A stretch of 54,578 bases of DNA from an uncultured Ideonella sp. (lineage in GTDB: Bacteria; Pseudomonadota; Gammaproteobacteria; Burkholderiales; Burkholderiaceae): the NCBI GenBank assembly GCA_946479475.1, contig CAMLGG010000003.1:1-54578 (forward strand). The letters are read 5' to 3'. Positions 33,430 to 42,191 of this stretch are shown piece after piece. How positions within the stretch are numbered: position 1 is the stretch's first letter; every line of letters starts with the position of its first letter. The notes under the pieces are model-generated. The model was not told the origin of the DNA. It searched no databases and was given only the letters and a program-made list of their open reading frames with translations. The position numbers and the translations under genes are program-made.

Positions 33430-34608
33430 GGCCCTTGCGATGCGCTCCACGATCGCGAGCCCCAGCCCGGCGCCGGGCGGCCCGCCGCGCGCGGTATCGC
33501 CGCGGGCAAAGGGCTGCTTGAGCGCCTCGGCGAGTGCGGGCGGGATGCCGGGGCCGTGGTCACGCACCTCCAGCCACAGGCCTTCGGCCGGGCTTTCGCC
33601 GGTCGCGACTTCGATCGGCGGCGCGCCGTGCCGCTGGGCGTTGGTCACGAGGTTCATGAGGATGCGGGCCACGCCTTGTGCCCACAGCGTGAGGGCCTGC
33701 TCGACGATGGCGTCGAGCCGGGCCTCGGCGGGCGCCTCATCCGCCTCGTGGCCTGCGCGCGTGAAGTCCAGGAACTGCGCGAGCAGCCGATCGACGCCTT
33801 CGATGTTGCGGTCGAGCGTGGCGAGCAGTTCGCCATCGGCCTGGCCGCGCAGCATCTCGGTGGCCAGGCGCATCTTGGCCAGCGGCGTGCGCAGGTCGTG
33901 CGAGAGGCCGGCCAGCATGAGGTTGCGCTCGTGCTCCGTGCGCTGCAGGCCGGCTGCCATCTCGTTGAAGCTGCGCGAGACGGTCGCGATCTCCTCGGGG
34001 CCGTCCTGCGGCAGGGCGGGCGGCTGCTCGCCCCGTCCCAGCGCCTGCGCCGAGGCGACGAGGGCCTGCAGCGGCCGGTTCAGGCGGCGCTGGATCAGCC
34101 AGGCGCCGACGATGGCGAGCAGGGCCGAGGCCAGGCTCGCCACGAGCCAGGTGCCGGTGAACTCGCGCGCCGGCCTGAGCCCGGGCAGCGCCACCCAGTA
34201 GGCTGCGCCATCGACGACGACTCGCAACTCGAGCAGCCGCCCGCTGCCGAAGCGCCACGGCTGCGCTTCGCTCGTGCCTGCGAGACGCTCGCTCACTTGC
34301 GCGAGGAAGCGGCGCTCCAGCCGGTTCAGCCGCTTCTCGGGTGATGGCGCGTTCGCCGCGGCGGGGTCCGCTTGCGAGGCGCTCGCGTTGAAACGATCGA
34401 TGAAGCCCTGCCGCGCGTCGGGCGGCAGGGCGCGCAGGCCGGCGGCGAGCCCGCGCATGTCCTGGCCGATCGCCTCGGCGGCCTCGTCGACGCGCGGCTT
34501 GAGCACCATCTGCCGGAACAGCAGGGCGTTGACCAGCTGGCCGGCCACGATCAGGGCGGCGAAGAGCAGCAGGTGGCGATGGAAGAGCGTGCGGGGCCAG
34601 CGCTTCAT
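33355..34608 (-). CDS. EnvZ-like sensor histidine kinase with a shortened ATPase entry region
   Basis: A 417-residue membrane kinase. TM1 is about 12-32, a periplasmic sensor spans 35-150, TM2 is about 153-172, then HAMP (175-225). The phosphoacceptor is H237 in LAGLSHDLRTPLAKMR. The ATPase has an N-box with N323 (ILMNLVTNAQRHG), DHGPGIP and GAGLGLAIVERI. The interval from H237 to N323 is 86 residues, about 18 fewer than in E. coli EnvZ (H243-N347): the text passes from EQALTLWAQGV straight into ARILMNLV, with the first ATPase strands missing. It may be impaired. The start overlaps the regulator stop (ATGA). Confidence 0.9.
   Translation of the reverse strand: MKRWPRTLFHRHLLLFAALIVAGQLVNALLFRQMVLKPRVDEAAEAIGQDMRGLAAGLRALPPDARQGFIDRFNASASQADPAAANAPSPEKRLNRLERRFLAQVSERLAGTSEAQPWRFGSGRLLELRVVVDGAAYWVALPGLRPAREFTGTWLVASLASALLAIVGAWLIQRRLNRPLQALVASAQALGRGEQPPALPQDGPEEIATVSRSFNEMAAGLQRTEHERNLMLAGLSHDLRTPLAKMRLATEMLRGQADGELLATLDRNIEGVDRLLAQFLDFTRAGHEADEAPAEARLDAIVEQALTLWAQGVARILMNLVTNAQRHGAPPIEVATGESPAEGLWLEVRDHGPGIPPALAEALKQPFARGDTARGGPPGAGLGLAIVERIARAQGARFTLAPREGGGLVARVRWPLR
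33971..34009. repeat. Kinase HAMP-region segment duplicated at 30020-30058
   Basis: Thirty-eight of 39 bases match the second part of the remnant next to the chemoreceptor gene. It lies 544 bases from the other duplicated piece in the intact kinase gene. Confidence 0.88.
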
Positions 34609-35312
34609 GGCACGAACACGTAGCCCACGCCCCACACCGTCTGGATGTGGCGCGGCGAGGAGGGGTCTTCCTCGATGACGCGGCGCAGGCGCATCACCTG
34701 CGCGTCGATGCTGCGGTCGGTGGCCTCGTGGCCGGGGCCGCGGGCCAGCTCGATCAGGCGATCGCGGCCGAGCGGCCGGTTCGGATGGCTCGCCAGCGCA
34801 AGCAGCAGCCCGAACTCGCCGGTGGTGAGGGCCACGGGCTGCCCTTCGCGCAGCAGCTCGCGCTGGCCCGGCCGCAGCACGTGGCGGCCGAAGGCGATCG
34901 GTGCATCGCCGGCCGGGCCGTGGTGGGCGCCCAGCATGGCCTGGCGCCGGATCATGGCCTGCACGCGGGCCAGCAGCTCGCGCGGGTTGAACGGCTTGGC
35001 GAGGTAATCGTCGGCGCCCATCTCCAGGCCCAGCACCCGGTCGATCGGGTCCCCGCGCGCCGTCAGCATGAGGATGGGCACGGTCTCGCCCAGGCTGCGC
35101 AGGCGCCGGCAGAAGGCCAGGCCGTCTTCGCCCGGCATCATCACGTCGAGCACCAGCACGTCGAAGCGCTCGCGGGCCAGCAGCCGCTCGGCCGAGGCTG
35201 CATCGGGGACGGCCCGGGCGCCGAGGCCGTTCTCGCCGAGGTAGCGTTGCAGCAGCGCCCTCAGCTCCGGCTCGTCGTCGGCGATGAGGATGCGGCCGGT
35301 GGAGGTGCTCAT
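34605..35312 (-). CDS. OmpR-family response regulator
   Basis: A 235-residue protein. The receiver domain (1-120) has the acidic pair D12-D13, the phosphoacceptor D56 in VLVLDVMMPGEDG, and a conserved lysine in DDYLAKPFNPRELLARV. The C-terminal winged helix (about 135-235) has LTTGEFGLLLALASHPNRPLGRDRL and ends VWGVGYVFVP, as in OmpR. It is first in a two-gene operon with the kinase. The sequence resembles OmpR closely enough to suggest osmotic or envelope control, but porin targets are not shown. Confidence 0.92.
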   Translation of the reverse strand: MSTSTGRILIADDEPELRALLQRYLGENGLGARAVPDAASAERLLARERFDVLVLDVMMPGEDGLAFCRRLRSLGETVPILMLTARGDPIDRVLGLEMGADDYLAKPFNPRELLARVQAMIRRQAMLGAHHGPAGDAPIAFGRHVLRPGQRELLREGQPVALTTGEFGLLLALASHPNRPLGRDRLIELARGPGHEATDRSIDAQVMRLRRVIEEDPSSPRHIQTVWGVGYVFVP

Positions 35313-35477
35313 CGGCGCGATGTTAGGCGCCGGCCCGGCATGTCTCCGGCCGGCGAATCGCCAATCGATGACAAACCATGACAGGCGCACGCGGCCTGTC
35401 ATCGCTTGCCATGGACACTTTCAGCTGTTGCCGCGGCGCCGCGCGAAAGTGGGCCCGCCACCACTTCGGAGAACCGG

Positions 35478-36497
35478 ATGCCCGCTCGCCTTGCCCGATC
35501 CCCTCTCGTCACCCTGGCCGCCTGCGTGGCGGTGGCGGTGGGGATCATCGCCCTTTCGCCATCGGCCCGCGCGGAATCCGCCGAACTGACGATCGCCAGG
35601 CGCACGGCCGCTGCCCGCCAGACGGCCGAGGAGAACCCGGCCTGCCGCGCCATTCGCCCGTTCTACTGGTCCATCGGCGATGCCACGGGCCTGCGCGCCG
35701 ACGCAAGGGTCGGCCTCGCCGCGCCGCGGGCCGACACGCGCATGGCCATCGCTTCGGCCTCCAAGCTCGTCTACGGGAGCTGGGTGGTGGAAAAGCGCGG
35801 CGGCGAGCTCACGCGGGACGACGTCGCCTTCCTTCACTTCACCAGCGGCTACACCGAATTCGATCGCTGCCTGAAGGACCAGACGGTGGCGCAGTGCCAG
35901 AGCCTGCACAACCGCCGCATCCGGAACGGCGGCTACGTGGCCGCCGACGACGGCGGCTTCTTCTACAGCGGCGGCCACATGCAGAAGCACGGGACGACCA
36001 TCGGCCTCGGGCCCGACGACAACGCTGCACTCGCAGCGGACATCGGCGGCGTGCTCGGCATCGACGGCTTCGAGTATGTGCAGCCGCAACTGGCGGGCGG
36101 CATGCGCACCAGCGCAGCCGCCTATGGCCGCCTTTTGCAGCGCATCGTCTCGGGGGATCTGAAGATGCGCGGCCTGCTCGGCAGCCACGCCGTCTGCACC
36201 AACCCCGCCACCTGCCCGACGGCGATCTACACGCCCGTGCCCGCCGACGAGAGCTGGCATTACTCGATGGGCCACTGGGTGGAAGACGATCCGGCGGTGG
36301 GCGACGGCGCCTTCAGCAGCGCCGGCGCATTCGGCTTCTATCCCTGGATCGACGCGGGCAAGCGATGGTGGGGCGTGCTGGCTCGCATCAGCGCAGACGG
36401 CCTGGACAGCGACGACCCGCACCAGCATCCCGGCGCGAAGTCGGTCTATTGCGGGCGCGAGATCCGTGCCGCGTGGATCAGCGGCCAGGCGCGCTAA
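35478..36497 (+). CDS. Exported serine hydrolase (beta-lactamase/transpeptidase-like)
   Basis: A 339-residue protein with a signal peptide (about 1-32, ending SARA-ES). The SxxK nucleophile motif is S93-A-S-K96 in MAIASASKLVYGSW. FFYSGGHMQKHG may supply the YxN-like tyrosine, and GAFGFYPWIDAGKRWWGVL resembles the HxG-like final strand region. Five or six cysteines suggest disulfides. It probably acts on an ester or peptide in the periplasm; antibiotic resistance cannot be inferred. A CGGAGAA site precedes the ATG. Its stop overlaps the stop of the convergent gene. Confidence 0.82.
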   Translation: MPARLARSPLVTLAACVAVAVGIIALSPSARAESAELTIARRTAAARQTAEENPACRAIRPFYWSIGDATGLRADARVGLAAPRADTRMAIASASKLVYGSWVVEKRGGELTRDDVAFLHFTSGYTEFDRCLKDQTVAQCQSLHNRRIRNGGYVAADDGGFFYSGGHMQKHGTTIGLGPDDNAALAADIGGVLGIDGFEYVQPQLAGGMRTSAAAYGRLLQRIVSGDLKMRGLLGSHAVCTNPATCPTAIYTPVPADESWHYSMGHWVEDDPAVGDGAFSSAGAFGFYPWIDAGKRWWGVLARISADGLDSDDPHQHPGAKSVYCGREIRAAWISGQAR

Positions 36498-36820
36498 CGC
36501 TGGTCACGCGGGCCCTGGTTGTCCTGCGGCAGGCGCTCGTTGGCTTCGTCGCGCACAGGCGATGAAACGGCCTTGCCGAGCGACTCGAGCACGCCTTCGT
36601 CGCGGACCTCGTCGGGATCGCCGTAGCCGTAGGGCGTGGCGTCGTTGTCGCCGTCGTCGGGCGGCGGATGGCCCTTGGCCGCCTGCTCGCGGTCCGGCCA
36701 GTCGGCGTCGATGGGGCCGTCGATGCGGTCCACGCCTTGTTCGGTGCCTCGCGGCGCCAGTTCGTCCTCGGTGCTCGGGACGGTAGTGGAAGGGTTGGAC
36801 GAGGTCTTGTCGCGGCTCAT
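36494..36820 (-). CDS. Small acidic, probably disordered protein of unknown function
   Basis: A 108-residue protein rich in Asp, Glu, Pro and Gly (MSRDKTSSNPSTTVPSTEDE at the start), with PPPDDGDNDATPYGYGDPDE in the middle and a short helix GVLESLGKAVSSPV near the end. There is no recognised domain. Composition resembles stress-related hydrophilic proteins common in this order. ATG at 36820 has a perfect AAGGAG-type site; an upstream in-frame ATG lacks one. It is convergent with the serine hydrolase, sharing stop-codon bases. Confidence 0.75.
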   Translation of the reverse strand: MSRDKTSSNPSTTVPSTEDELAPRGTEQGVDRIDGPIDADWPDREQAAKGHPPPDDGDNDATPYGYGDPDEVRDEGVLESLGKAVSSPVRDEANERLPQDNQGPRDQR

Positions 36821-36931
36821 GGGGGACTCCTTGGATGGGGCCGATGAGCCCATGATCGGCCCGCCGGGGCGGGGCGTGCGTCCCGGGAGGGCGGGTCTTC
36901 GCGTAAGGCTTGCCCTACAGCGCCGCGCCCC

Positions 36932-37396
36932 TCAGCGGCCGGTGCCGGGCGGCACCAGCCCGCGACGCGGGATGGGCGTGGAAAAGACGATGGAGGTGCG
37001 CGTCTCGCCATAGCCGTTGATCGAGGCGAGGAATCGCTCCAGGTCCTCCAGGCTGCGGGTGACGACGGTCATCAGGTACGAATCCGCCCCCGCGACGTGA
37101 TGGCACTCGATCACCTCGGCGGCCCGGCGCAGCTTGTCGAGAAAGGCCTTCTTGCCCGGTTGCAGCACGGTGATGCCGACGATCGCGCGCACCGGGTAGC
37201 CGGCCTTCTCCGCGTCGAGCTCGGCGCTGACCGAGCGCAGGATGCCCGCGTCCTTCAGCCGCTTCAGCCGCTCGGCCGTCGCCGGCACCGAAAGTTCGGC
37301 CGCGGCCGCCAGCGCCTTCAGCGGCGCCCGGCCATCTTCCTGCAGCGCCAGCAGCAGCTGCCAGGCCTTGGTGTCGAGCTGGAGTGTTTCTGCCAT
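36932..37396 (-). CDS. Lrp/AsnC-family transcriptional regulator
   Basis: A 154-residue protein. The N-terminal helix-turn-helix (DTKAWQLLLALQEDGRAPLK, then SVPATAERLKRLKDAGIL) is followed by an AsnC/RAM ligand domain (about 70-150, with ECHHVAGADSYLMTVVTRSLEDLERFL). Such proteins sense amino acids. It is divergent from a LysE-type exporter gene over a 94-base gap, the standard arrangement for an amino-acid-responsive exporter, so it probably activates that gene when its substrate accumulates. Confidence 0.93.
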   Translation of the reverse strand: MAETLQLDTKAWQLLLALQEDGRAPLKALAAAAELSVPATAERLKRLKDAGILRSVSAELDAEKAGYPVRAIVGITVLQPGKKAFLDKLRRAAEVIECHHVAGADSYLMTVVTRSLEDLERFLASINGYGETRTSIVFSTPIPRRGLVPPGTGR

Positions 37397-37490
37397 GTGG
37401 GCCCCTGACCTGAAAAAAGCAAAGCGAAGTCGATTCTGGCCTCAGATGGCGGCTGGCCGCCGGCAGCCAGGCCGCCCAGAATTCCCCGCC

Positions 37491-38123
37491 ATGGAAACCT
37501 CGATCTCCCCCGCCCTGGCGCTGTTCGGGCAGTCGCTGCTGATCGGTCTGTCGATCGCCGCGCCCGTCGGCCAGATCGGCGTGCTGGCGATCCAGCGCAC
37601 GCTGGACCACGGCCGCGCGGCGGGTCTGGCCACCGGGCTGGGCGCCGCCTTCGCCGACGCCGTGTATGGCGCGATCGGCGCCTTCGGCGTCACGACGCTC
37701 ATCACCTGGCTGCTGGGCATCAAGGCCTGGCTGGCCGTGTTCGGCGCGGCCTTCCTGCTGTGGCTGGCCTGGCGCATCGCGACGAGGCCGGTGCAGCGCC
37801 GCAGCCCCGGTCACGCGCCGCCGGGCACTTTGCTGAAGTTCGTTTCAGGCACCTTCGTGCTGACCTTGTCCAACCCCACGACCATCCTGTCGTTCATGGC
37901 GGTGTTCGGGGCCTTGGCCGGACGCGCGCCGGCGGCTTCGCCGTGGGCGATGGTCACGGGCGTGCTCGTCGGCTCGGCCCTGTGGTGGCTGATCCTGGCC
38001 GGCGTGGTGGGCCTGCTGCGCGACCGCTTCGACGAGCGCTGGCAACGGGCCGTGAACCTGCTCTCGGCTGCGCTGCTGGCCGGCCTCGCGCTGTGGCAGT
38101 TGCTGCAGCTCGCCACCCATTGA
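37491..38123 (+). CDS. LysE-family amino acid exporter
   Basis: A 210-residue inner-membrane protein with six hydrophobic segments. The LysE signature is visible: GLSIAAPVGQIGVLAIQRTLDHGRAAGLATG in the first loop and FVLTLSNPTTILSFMAVFG around 125-143. It exports amino acids or related compounds; specificity is unknown. It is controlled, by inference, by the divergent Lrp-type regulator. The downstream SRPBCC gene follows after 19 bases. Confidence 0.92.
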   Translation: METSISPALALFGQSLLIGLSIAAPVGQIGVLAIQRTLDHGRAAGLATGLGAAFADAVYGAIGAFGVTTLITWLLGIKAWLAVFGAAFLLWLAWRIATRPVQRRSPGHAPPGTLLKFVSGTFVLTLSNPTTILSFMAVFGALAGRAPAASPWAMVTGVLVGSALWWLILAGVVGLLRDRFDERWQRAVNLLSAALLAGLALWQLLQLATH

Positions 38124-38142
38124 TCACCGGGAGCGGCAAGCC

Positions 38143-38607
38143 ATGCCCGTCCACGTCCGCAGCAGCCACCGCATCGTCGTCGAGGCTCCCCTCGATCGCT
38201 GCTTCATGTTCTTCACCCCGGCCGGCGAGGAGCTGTGGGTCGAGGGCTGGCAGCCCGCCTACCTGCATCCGGTCGACGGCCGCACCGAAGCCGGGATGGT
38301 CTTCACGACCGGCCACGGCGCCGAGGCCACGATCTGGCTGCTGGCGGATCTCGACCGCGACTCGCATCGCTCACGCTACGTTCGCTGCACGCCGGGCTCT
38401 CGCACCGGCACGGTGGAGGTGAGCTGCCGGGCGCTGGACGGCGGGCGAACCGAGGTCGAGGTGAGCTACGAACTGACCGCGCTGAGTGCCGAGGGCGAAC
38501 GGGCACTCGAAGCCTATGAAGGCGAGTCCTTCGCCTGCATGATCGACGGCTGGTCGCGCGAGATCGCCGCGCGGCGCGAGACGCTCCTCGCGGCCGCGAT
38601 CCGCTGA
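38143..38607 (+). CDS. SRPBCC-fold protein
   Basis: A 154-residue cytosolic protein. The START/SRPBCC pattern begins with SHRIVVEAPLDRCFMFFTPAGEELWVEGWQP, continues with GMVFTTGHGAEATIWLLADLDRDSHRSRYV, and ends with a long helix (SFACMIDGWSREIAARRETL). It binds hydrophobic ligands by family expectation; none is identifiable. A GGGAG site precedes the ATG. It is probably co-transcribed with lysE. Confidence 0.85.
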   Translation: MPVHVRSSHRIVVEAPLDRCFMFFTPAGEELWVEGWQPAYLHPVDGRTEAGMVFTTGHGAEATIWLLADLDRDSHRSRYVRCTPGSRTGTVEVSCRALDGGRTEVEVSYELTALSAEGERALEAYEGESFACMIDGWSREIAARRETLLAAAIR

Positions 38608-38614
38608 AGCCGCC

Positions 38615-39526
38615 TCACAACCCGGCGGTCGTGAGCTCGGACTGCGCCAGGTTCATCTCGCGGCGCTTCATCGCCAGGTACTCGCTCCAGTCCAGTTCGT
38701 GCAACTGCTGCGGGTAGCGCTCGGTGGCGGTGAACCACTGTTTCAGGCGCTGCTCGGACTGCCGCGGCTCGGGCAGCTGGAGGGTGTCCAGGAAGGCGTC
38801 GACGGCAAGAAAGTAGCGCATGGTGTTGCGCTCGGCGATGCCCTGCATGCCCTTGACGTACTGCGGCCGGCCTTCGTCGTCGTGGCCGACCACGGTGAAG
38901 CCGACCTTGTGCCGGCCGGCGGTCGCCAGGTAGGCCTGGGTCGCCAGGCGCGCCGCCAGGCCGTTGGTGTACGAGTAGGAAAGGTGGATGAAGCTGTGGC
39001 CGCCGTCCAGCGGAACGGCTTCGAGGGTGAGCCGGTAGTCGCGGGTGCCGAAGGGGCCGTCCTCGGCCCTCATCTGCACCGAGAGGTAGTCGGCCTGCAC
39101 CGCGGCCACGCGGTAGCTGAAGTCGACCGGGTAGGCGTCCTTGGCGGGCTGCTCGGCCTTGCGGCCGATGGCCACGTGCAGGGTCTCGTTCGGCGTGCGG
39201 CCACTGGGCGTGCAGCGCTTGACGTTGAACTGCAGCAGCAGCATGTCGCACCAGTTGTCGGCTGCCCGCAGCGCCTTGCTCACCGCCGGGAACGGGTGGT
39301 CGATGACGGAGTAGACATCGCCGTGCGGCGTGTCGGAGGAGTTGGTGGCCTGCAGCAGCAGCGGCCGGCGGAAGGGACTTTCGGCCAGGGCGGGTTGCAG
39401 GCTGGCGTGCCGCGCGCGCAGGCCCTGCGCGTCCTGCGCGAGGGCTCCGGCGGGCCCGAGGGATCCGGCCAGGCCGGTGGCCAGGGCCAGGGCTTTCAGG
39501 AAGGCGATGTACCGCGGTTTCATCAT
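38615..39526 (-). CDS. Exported conserved hypothetical protein
   Basis: A 303-residue protein with a signal peptide (about 1-31, ending GALA-QD). The body has aromatic-rich strands (HSFIHLSYSYTNGLAARLAT, VGFTVVGHDDEGRPQYVKGM) and a charged C-terminal helix. No enzyme motif was recognised. Similar proteins occur in Burkholderiales genomes as hypothetical periplasmic proteins. Two adjacent ATG codons (39526 and 39523) are possible starts. It is convergent with the SRPBCC gene and divergent from the FAD oxidoreductase. Confidence 0.75.
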   Translation of the reverse strand: MMKPRYIAFLKALALATGLAGSLGPAGALAQDAQGLRARHASLQPALAESPFRRPLLLQATNSSDTPHGDVYSVIDHPFPAVSKALRAADNWCDMLLLQFNVKRCTPSGRTPNETLHVAIGRKAEQPAKDAYPVDFSYRVAAVQADYLSVQMRAEDGPFGTRDYRLTLEAVPLDGGHSFIHLSYSYTNGLAARLATQAYLATAGRHKVGFTVVGHDDEGRPQYVKGMQGIAERNTMRYFLAVDAFLDTLQLPEPRQSEQRLKQWFTATERYPQQLHELDWSEYLAMKRREMNLAQSELTTAGL

Positions 39527-39665
39527 GTTCAGACCCCGACGCTCGTGCGCCCAGCATAGGCAGGCGGCCGCGAATCCCTGGTCGGCCGGGTGCGCGCCCG
39601 GCTGTCGGACAAGCTCCCGGCCGATTCGTTCCGTGGCGCCGGCGCGCCGGGCCAGAATCGGCGTG

Positions 39666-40811
39666 ATGAACGACGCGGATGCCATCGTCATCGGGGCCGG
39701 CATCGCCGGGGCCTCGGTGGCCTCCTTCCTGGCCCGGCACGCCCGGGTGCTCGTGATCGAGCGCGAGGCCCATGCCGGCATGCATTCCACCGGCCGCTCG
39801 GCGGCCATGTTCTGCGAGGGCTACGGCTCGCCGCAGGTGCGGGCGCTCACCCGTGCCAGCCGCGCGTTCCTCGCCGGGCCGCCGCCGGGCTTTGCGCAGG
39901 CGGCCCTGCTGAGGCCGCGCGGCATGCTGACCCTGGGCAATTCCTCGCAGGCCGATTCGGTGCGGGCCCAGCATGAAGAGCTGCTTCGCTTCGTGCCCCA
40001 GGCGCGCCTGCTCGGGGCCGAAGAGGCCTGCGCGATGGTGCCGGTGCTGCAGCCGGAGGCGGCCCAGGTCGGGCTGCTCGACCCTGGCGCGGCCGACATC
40101 GAGGTGCACGAGCTTCACCAGGGCTTCCTGCGCGATCTGCGCCGGCAGGGCGGGCAGGTGCTGTTCGATGTCCGGCTGGAGGCGATCGAGCGGCTGCCTG
40201 GCGGCAGCTGGCAGCTTTGCGCGGGGGAGCGGCGCTTTCGCGCGCCGCTGCTGCTGAACGCCGCGGGCGCCTGGGTCGACCAGGTCGCCGCCATGGCGGG
40301 CGTGGCGCCCATCGGCATCCAACCCCGCAGGCGCTCGGCCTTCCTCTTCTCGCCGCCCCCGGGCCTGGCCACGGCGGACTGGCCGCTGGTGATAGGCGCC
40401 GACGAGGACTTCTACTTCAAGCCCGATGCCGGCATGCTGCTCGGCTCGCCGGCCAACGCCGACCCGGCGGAGCCGCAGGATGTGCAGCCGGAGGAGCTGG
40501 ACATCGCGCTGGGCATCCATCGCATCGAGGAAGCAACGACCCTTCGCATCCGGCGGCCCACCCACACCTGGGCGGGGCTGCGCTCCTTCGTGGCCGATGG
40601 CGACCTCGTCGGCGGCTTCGCGCCGGACGCGCCCGGCTTCTTCTGGGTGGCCGCGCAGGGCGGCTACGGCATCCAGACCTGCCCGGCGATGGGCGAGGCC
40701 TGCGCCGCGCTGGCGCTCGGCCGCGGCTTGCCTGCGGCGTTGCAGGACCAGGGACTCGAAGCAGCGATGCTCTCGCCGGGCCGGCTGCAGGCAGCCCGCG
40801 GGGCGCAATGA
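39666..40811 (+). CDS. FAD-dependent amino acid/glycine oxidase-like oxidoreductase (DAO family)
   Basis: A 381-residue flavoprotein. The FAD-binding motif is AIVIGAGIAGASVASFLA followed by E33-type VLVIEREAH. Later DAO-family segments are HSTGRSAAMFCEGYG, LLNAAGAWVDQVAAMAG and GFFWVAAQGGYGIQTCPAMGEACA. The substrate is probably an amine, a D-amino acid or a 2-hydroxy acid. ATG at 39666 is chosen because it starts exactly at the dinucleotide fold. It is a monocistronic gene or is followed, after 77 bases, by the quinone oxidoreductase gene. Confidence 0.88.
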   Translation: MNDADAIVIGAGIAGASVASFLARHARVLVIEREAHAGMHSTGRSAAMFCEGYGSPQVRALTRASRAFLAGPPPGFAQAALLRPRGMLTLGNSSQADSVRAQHEELLRFVPQARLLGAEEACAMVPVLQPEAAQVGLLDPGAADIEVHELHQGFLRDLRRQGGQVLFDVRLEAIERLPGGSWQLCAGERRFRAPLLLNAAGAWVDQVAAMAGVAPIGIQPRRRSAFLFSPPPGLATADWPLVIGADEDFYFKPDAGMLLGSPANADPAEPQDVQPEELDIALGIHRIEEATTLRIRRPTHTWAGLRSFVADGDLVGGFAPDAPGFFWVAAQGGYGIQTCPAMGEACAALALGRGLPAALQDQGLEAAMLSPGRLQAARGAQ

Positions 40812-40888
40812 ATTCGCACCGGCCGGATGCCCGCCGGCCGGCCCCGGGGCATCATCGCGGGCACCCCAACGGCCCGAGGAGCCGCAGC

Positions 40889-41875
40889 ATGCAAGCCGCT
40901 TTCTACGAACGCACCGGCCCAGCCGCCGAGGTCCTGCAGATTGGCGAAGTCCCGGATCCGCAGCCAGGCCCTGGAGAAGTCCGGGTGCGCTTGCGCTGGT
41001 CCGGCGTGAATCCCTCAGACGTGAAGAGCCGGGCGGGCCTGCGCTCGTCGGTGATGGCCTTCCCCAGGATCGTGCCGCACAGCGATGGCATGGGCGAGAT
41101 CGAATCGGTGGGCGAGGGGGTGGCCGCCGAGCGCGTCGGCGAGCGCGTGTGGGTGTGGAACGGGGCGTGGGGCCGCCCCTTCGGCACCGCCGCGCAGTTC
41201 ATCGTCCTGCCCTCGACACAGGCCGTGGCGCTGCCGGCCGGCGTTCCCGACGAGGCCGGCGCCTGCTTAGGCATCCCGGCACTGACGGCGCTGCACGCCT
41301 GCCTGTCAGGCAGCGGCGTGGCGGGCCGCTCGGTGCTGGTGCAGGGCGGGGCCGGGGCCGTGGGGCACTATGCGGTGCAGTTCGCTCGCGCGCTCGGCGC
41401 GCGGCAGGTCCTGGCCACCGTCAGCAGCCCCGCCAAGGGGGCGCTCGCCGAGGCGGCGGGAGCGGACACGGTCATCGACTATCGGCGTGAGGACGTCGCG
41501 CAGCGCGTTCGCCAGGCCACGGGCGGCGAGGGCGTGGACCGCATCGTCGAGGTGGACGTCGCGGCCAACGGCAAGCTCGATCCCGAGCTGCTGAGGGCCG
41601 AGGGCGAACTGGTGGTCTACGGCAGCGGCGCGGCGCAGTTCGAGCTGCCGTTCTTCCCGCTGATCGTCCGCAACGTCACGGTCCGCTGCTTCATCGTCTA
41701 CAACCTGTCGCCGGCCGACCGCCGGCGTGCCGTGGACACGCTCACGGGTCTGCTCGCGCATGGCGGCCTGCAGCACCAGATCTCGCAGCGCCTGCCTCTT
41801 GCGCAGGTGGCGCGGGCGCATGAAATCGTCGAGCGCGGCGAGGCGCCGGGCAACGTGGTGCTGTCGATTCCCTGA
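40889..41875 (+). CDS. NADPH:quinone oxidoreductase-like zinc-independent medium-chain dehydrogenase
   Basis: A 328-residue MDR-family protein of the zeta-crystallin type. The N-terminal GroES-like domain has YERTGPAAEVLQIGEVPDPQ and VNPSDVKSRAG. The NADPH motif is VQGGAGAVGHYAVQFARALGA, and the specificity loop follows. Zinc-ligand cysteines are lacking. It likely reduces quinones or other electrophiles in the cytosol. A CCGAGGAG site lies upstream of ATG 40889. A DUF3606 gene converges from the right, 6 bases away. Confidence 0.9.
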   Translation: MQAAFYERTGPAAEVLQIGEVPDPQPGPGEVRVRLRWSGVNPSDVKSRAGLRSSVMAFPRIVPHSDGMGEIESVGEGVAAERVGERVWVWNGAWGRPFGTAAQFIVLPSTQAVALPAGVPDEAGACLGIPALTALHACLSGSGVAGRSVLVQGGAGAVGHYAVQFARALGARQVLATVSSPAKGALAEAAGADTVIDYRREDVAQRVRQATGGEGVDRIVEVDVAANGKLDPELLRAEGELVVYGSGAAQFELPFFPLIVRNVTVRCFIVYNLSPADRRRAVDTLTGLLAHGGLQHQISQRLPLAQVARAHEIVERGEAPGNVVLSIP

Positions 41876-41881
41876 GGGGCC

Positions 41882-42091
41882 TCAGGCGCCGGACTGGTCG
41901 GCGGCGGCGGCACCGGCGCCCAGGTAGTCCTTGACCTTGTCGACGCGCGGGCCCACGGCGCGCACGGCCTGCTGCAGCGCTTCGTCGGTGGTGCCGAGCG
42001 CCCGGCTCCAACGCTCGATGGCGGACGGCGAACTGAGGTCGACCTCGGCGTGGGATTGCGGGTCTTCGGCGGCTTGGCGGGCTTTGTCCAT
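41882..42091 (-). CDS. DUF3606 family protein
   Basis: A 69-residue protein. SAIERWSRALGTTDEALQQAVRAVGPRVDKVKDYL is the DUF3606 core: a helix with a W..ALG..EE.L..AV..VG pattern found in many small proteobacterial proteins, preceded by SHAEVDLSSPS. Function unknown. ATG at 42091 is used because a GAGG lies just before it. It is divergent from the molybdoenzyme operon, 100 bases from its start. Confidence 0.85.
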   Translation of the reverse strand: MDKARQAAEDPQSHAEVDLSSPSAIERWSRALGTTDEALQQAVRAVGPRVDKVKDYLGAGAAAADQSGA

Positions 42092-42191
42092 GCCTCGGGT
42101 CGGCAAGGTGCGTTCCTGAAGGCAGCCGGGCGGGCCTGTGGCGGCACGGGGCATGTCGATTGCCTCCCTGACACCTCTGCCCATCCTGCCC

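Noticed and set aside
35478..36497. Calling the serine hydrolase a beta-lactamase resistance gene
   Set aside because: Only the SxxK motif is clear; the YxN and KTG/HTG motifs are degenerate, so only a fold-level call is justified.
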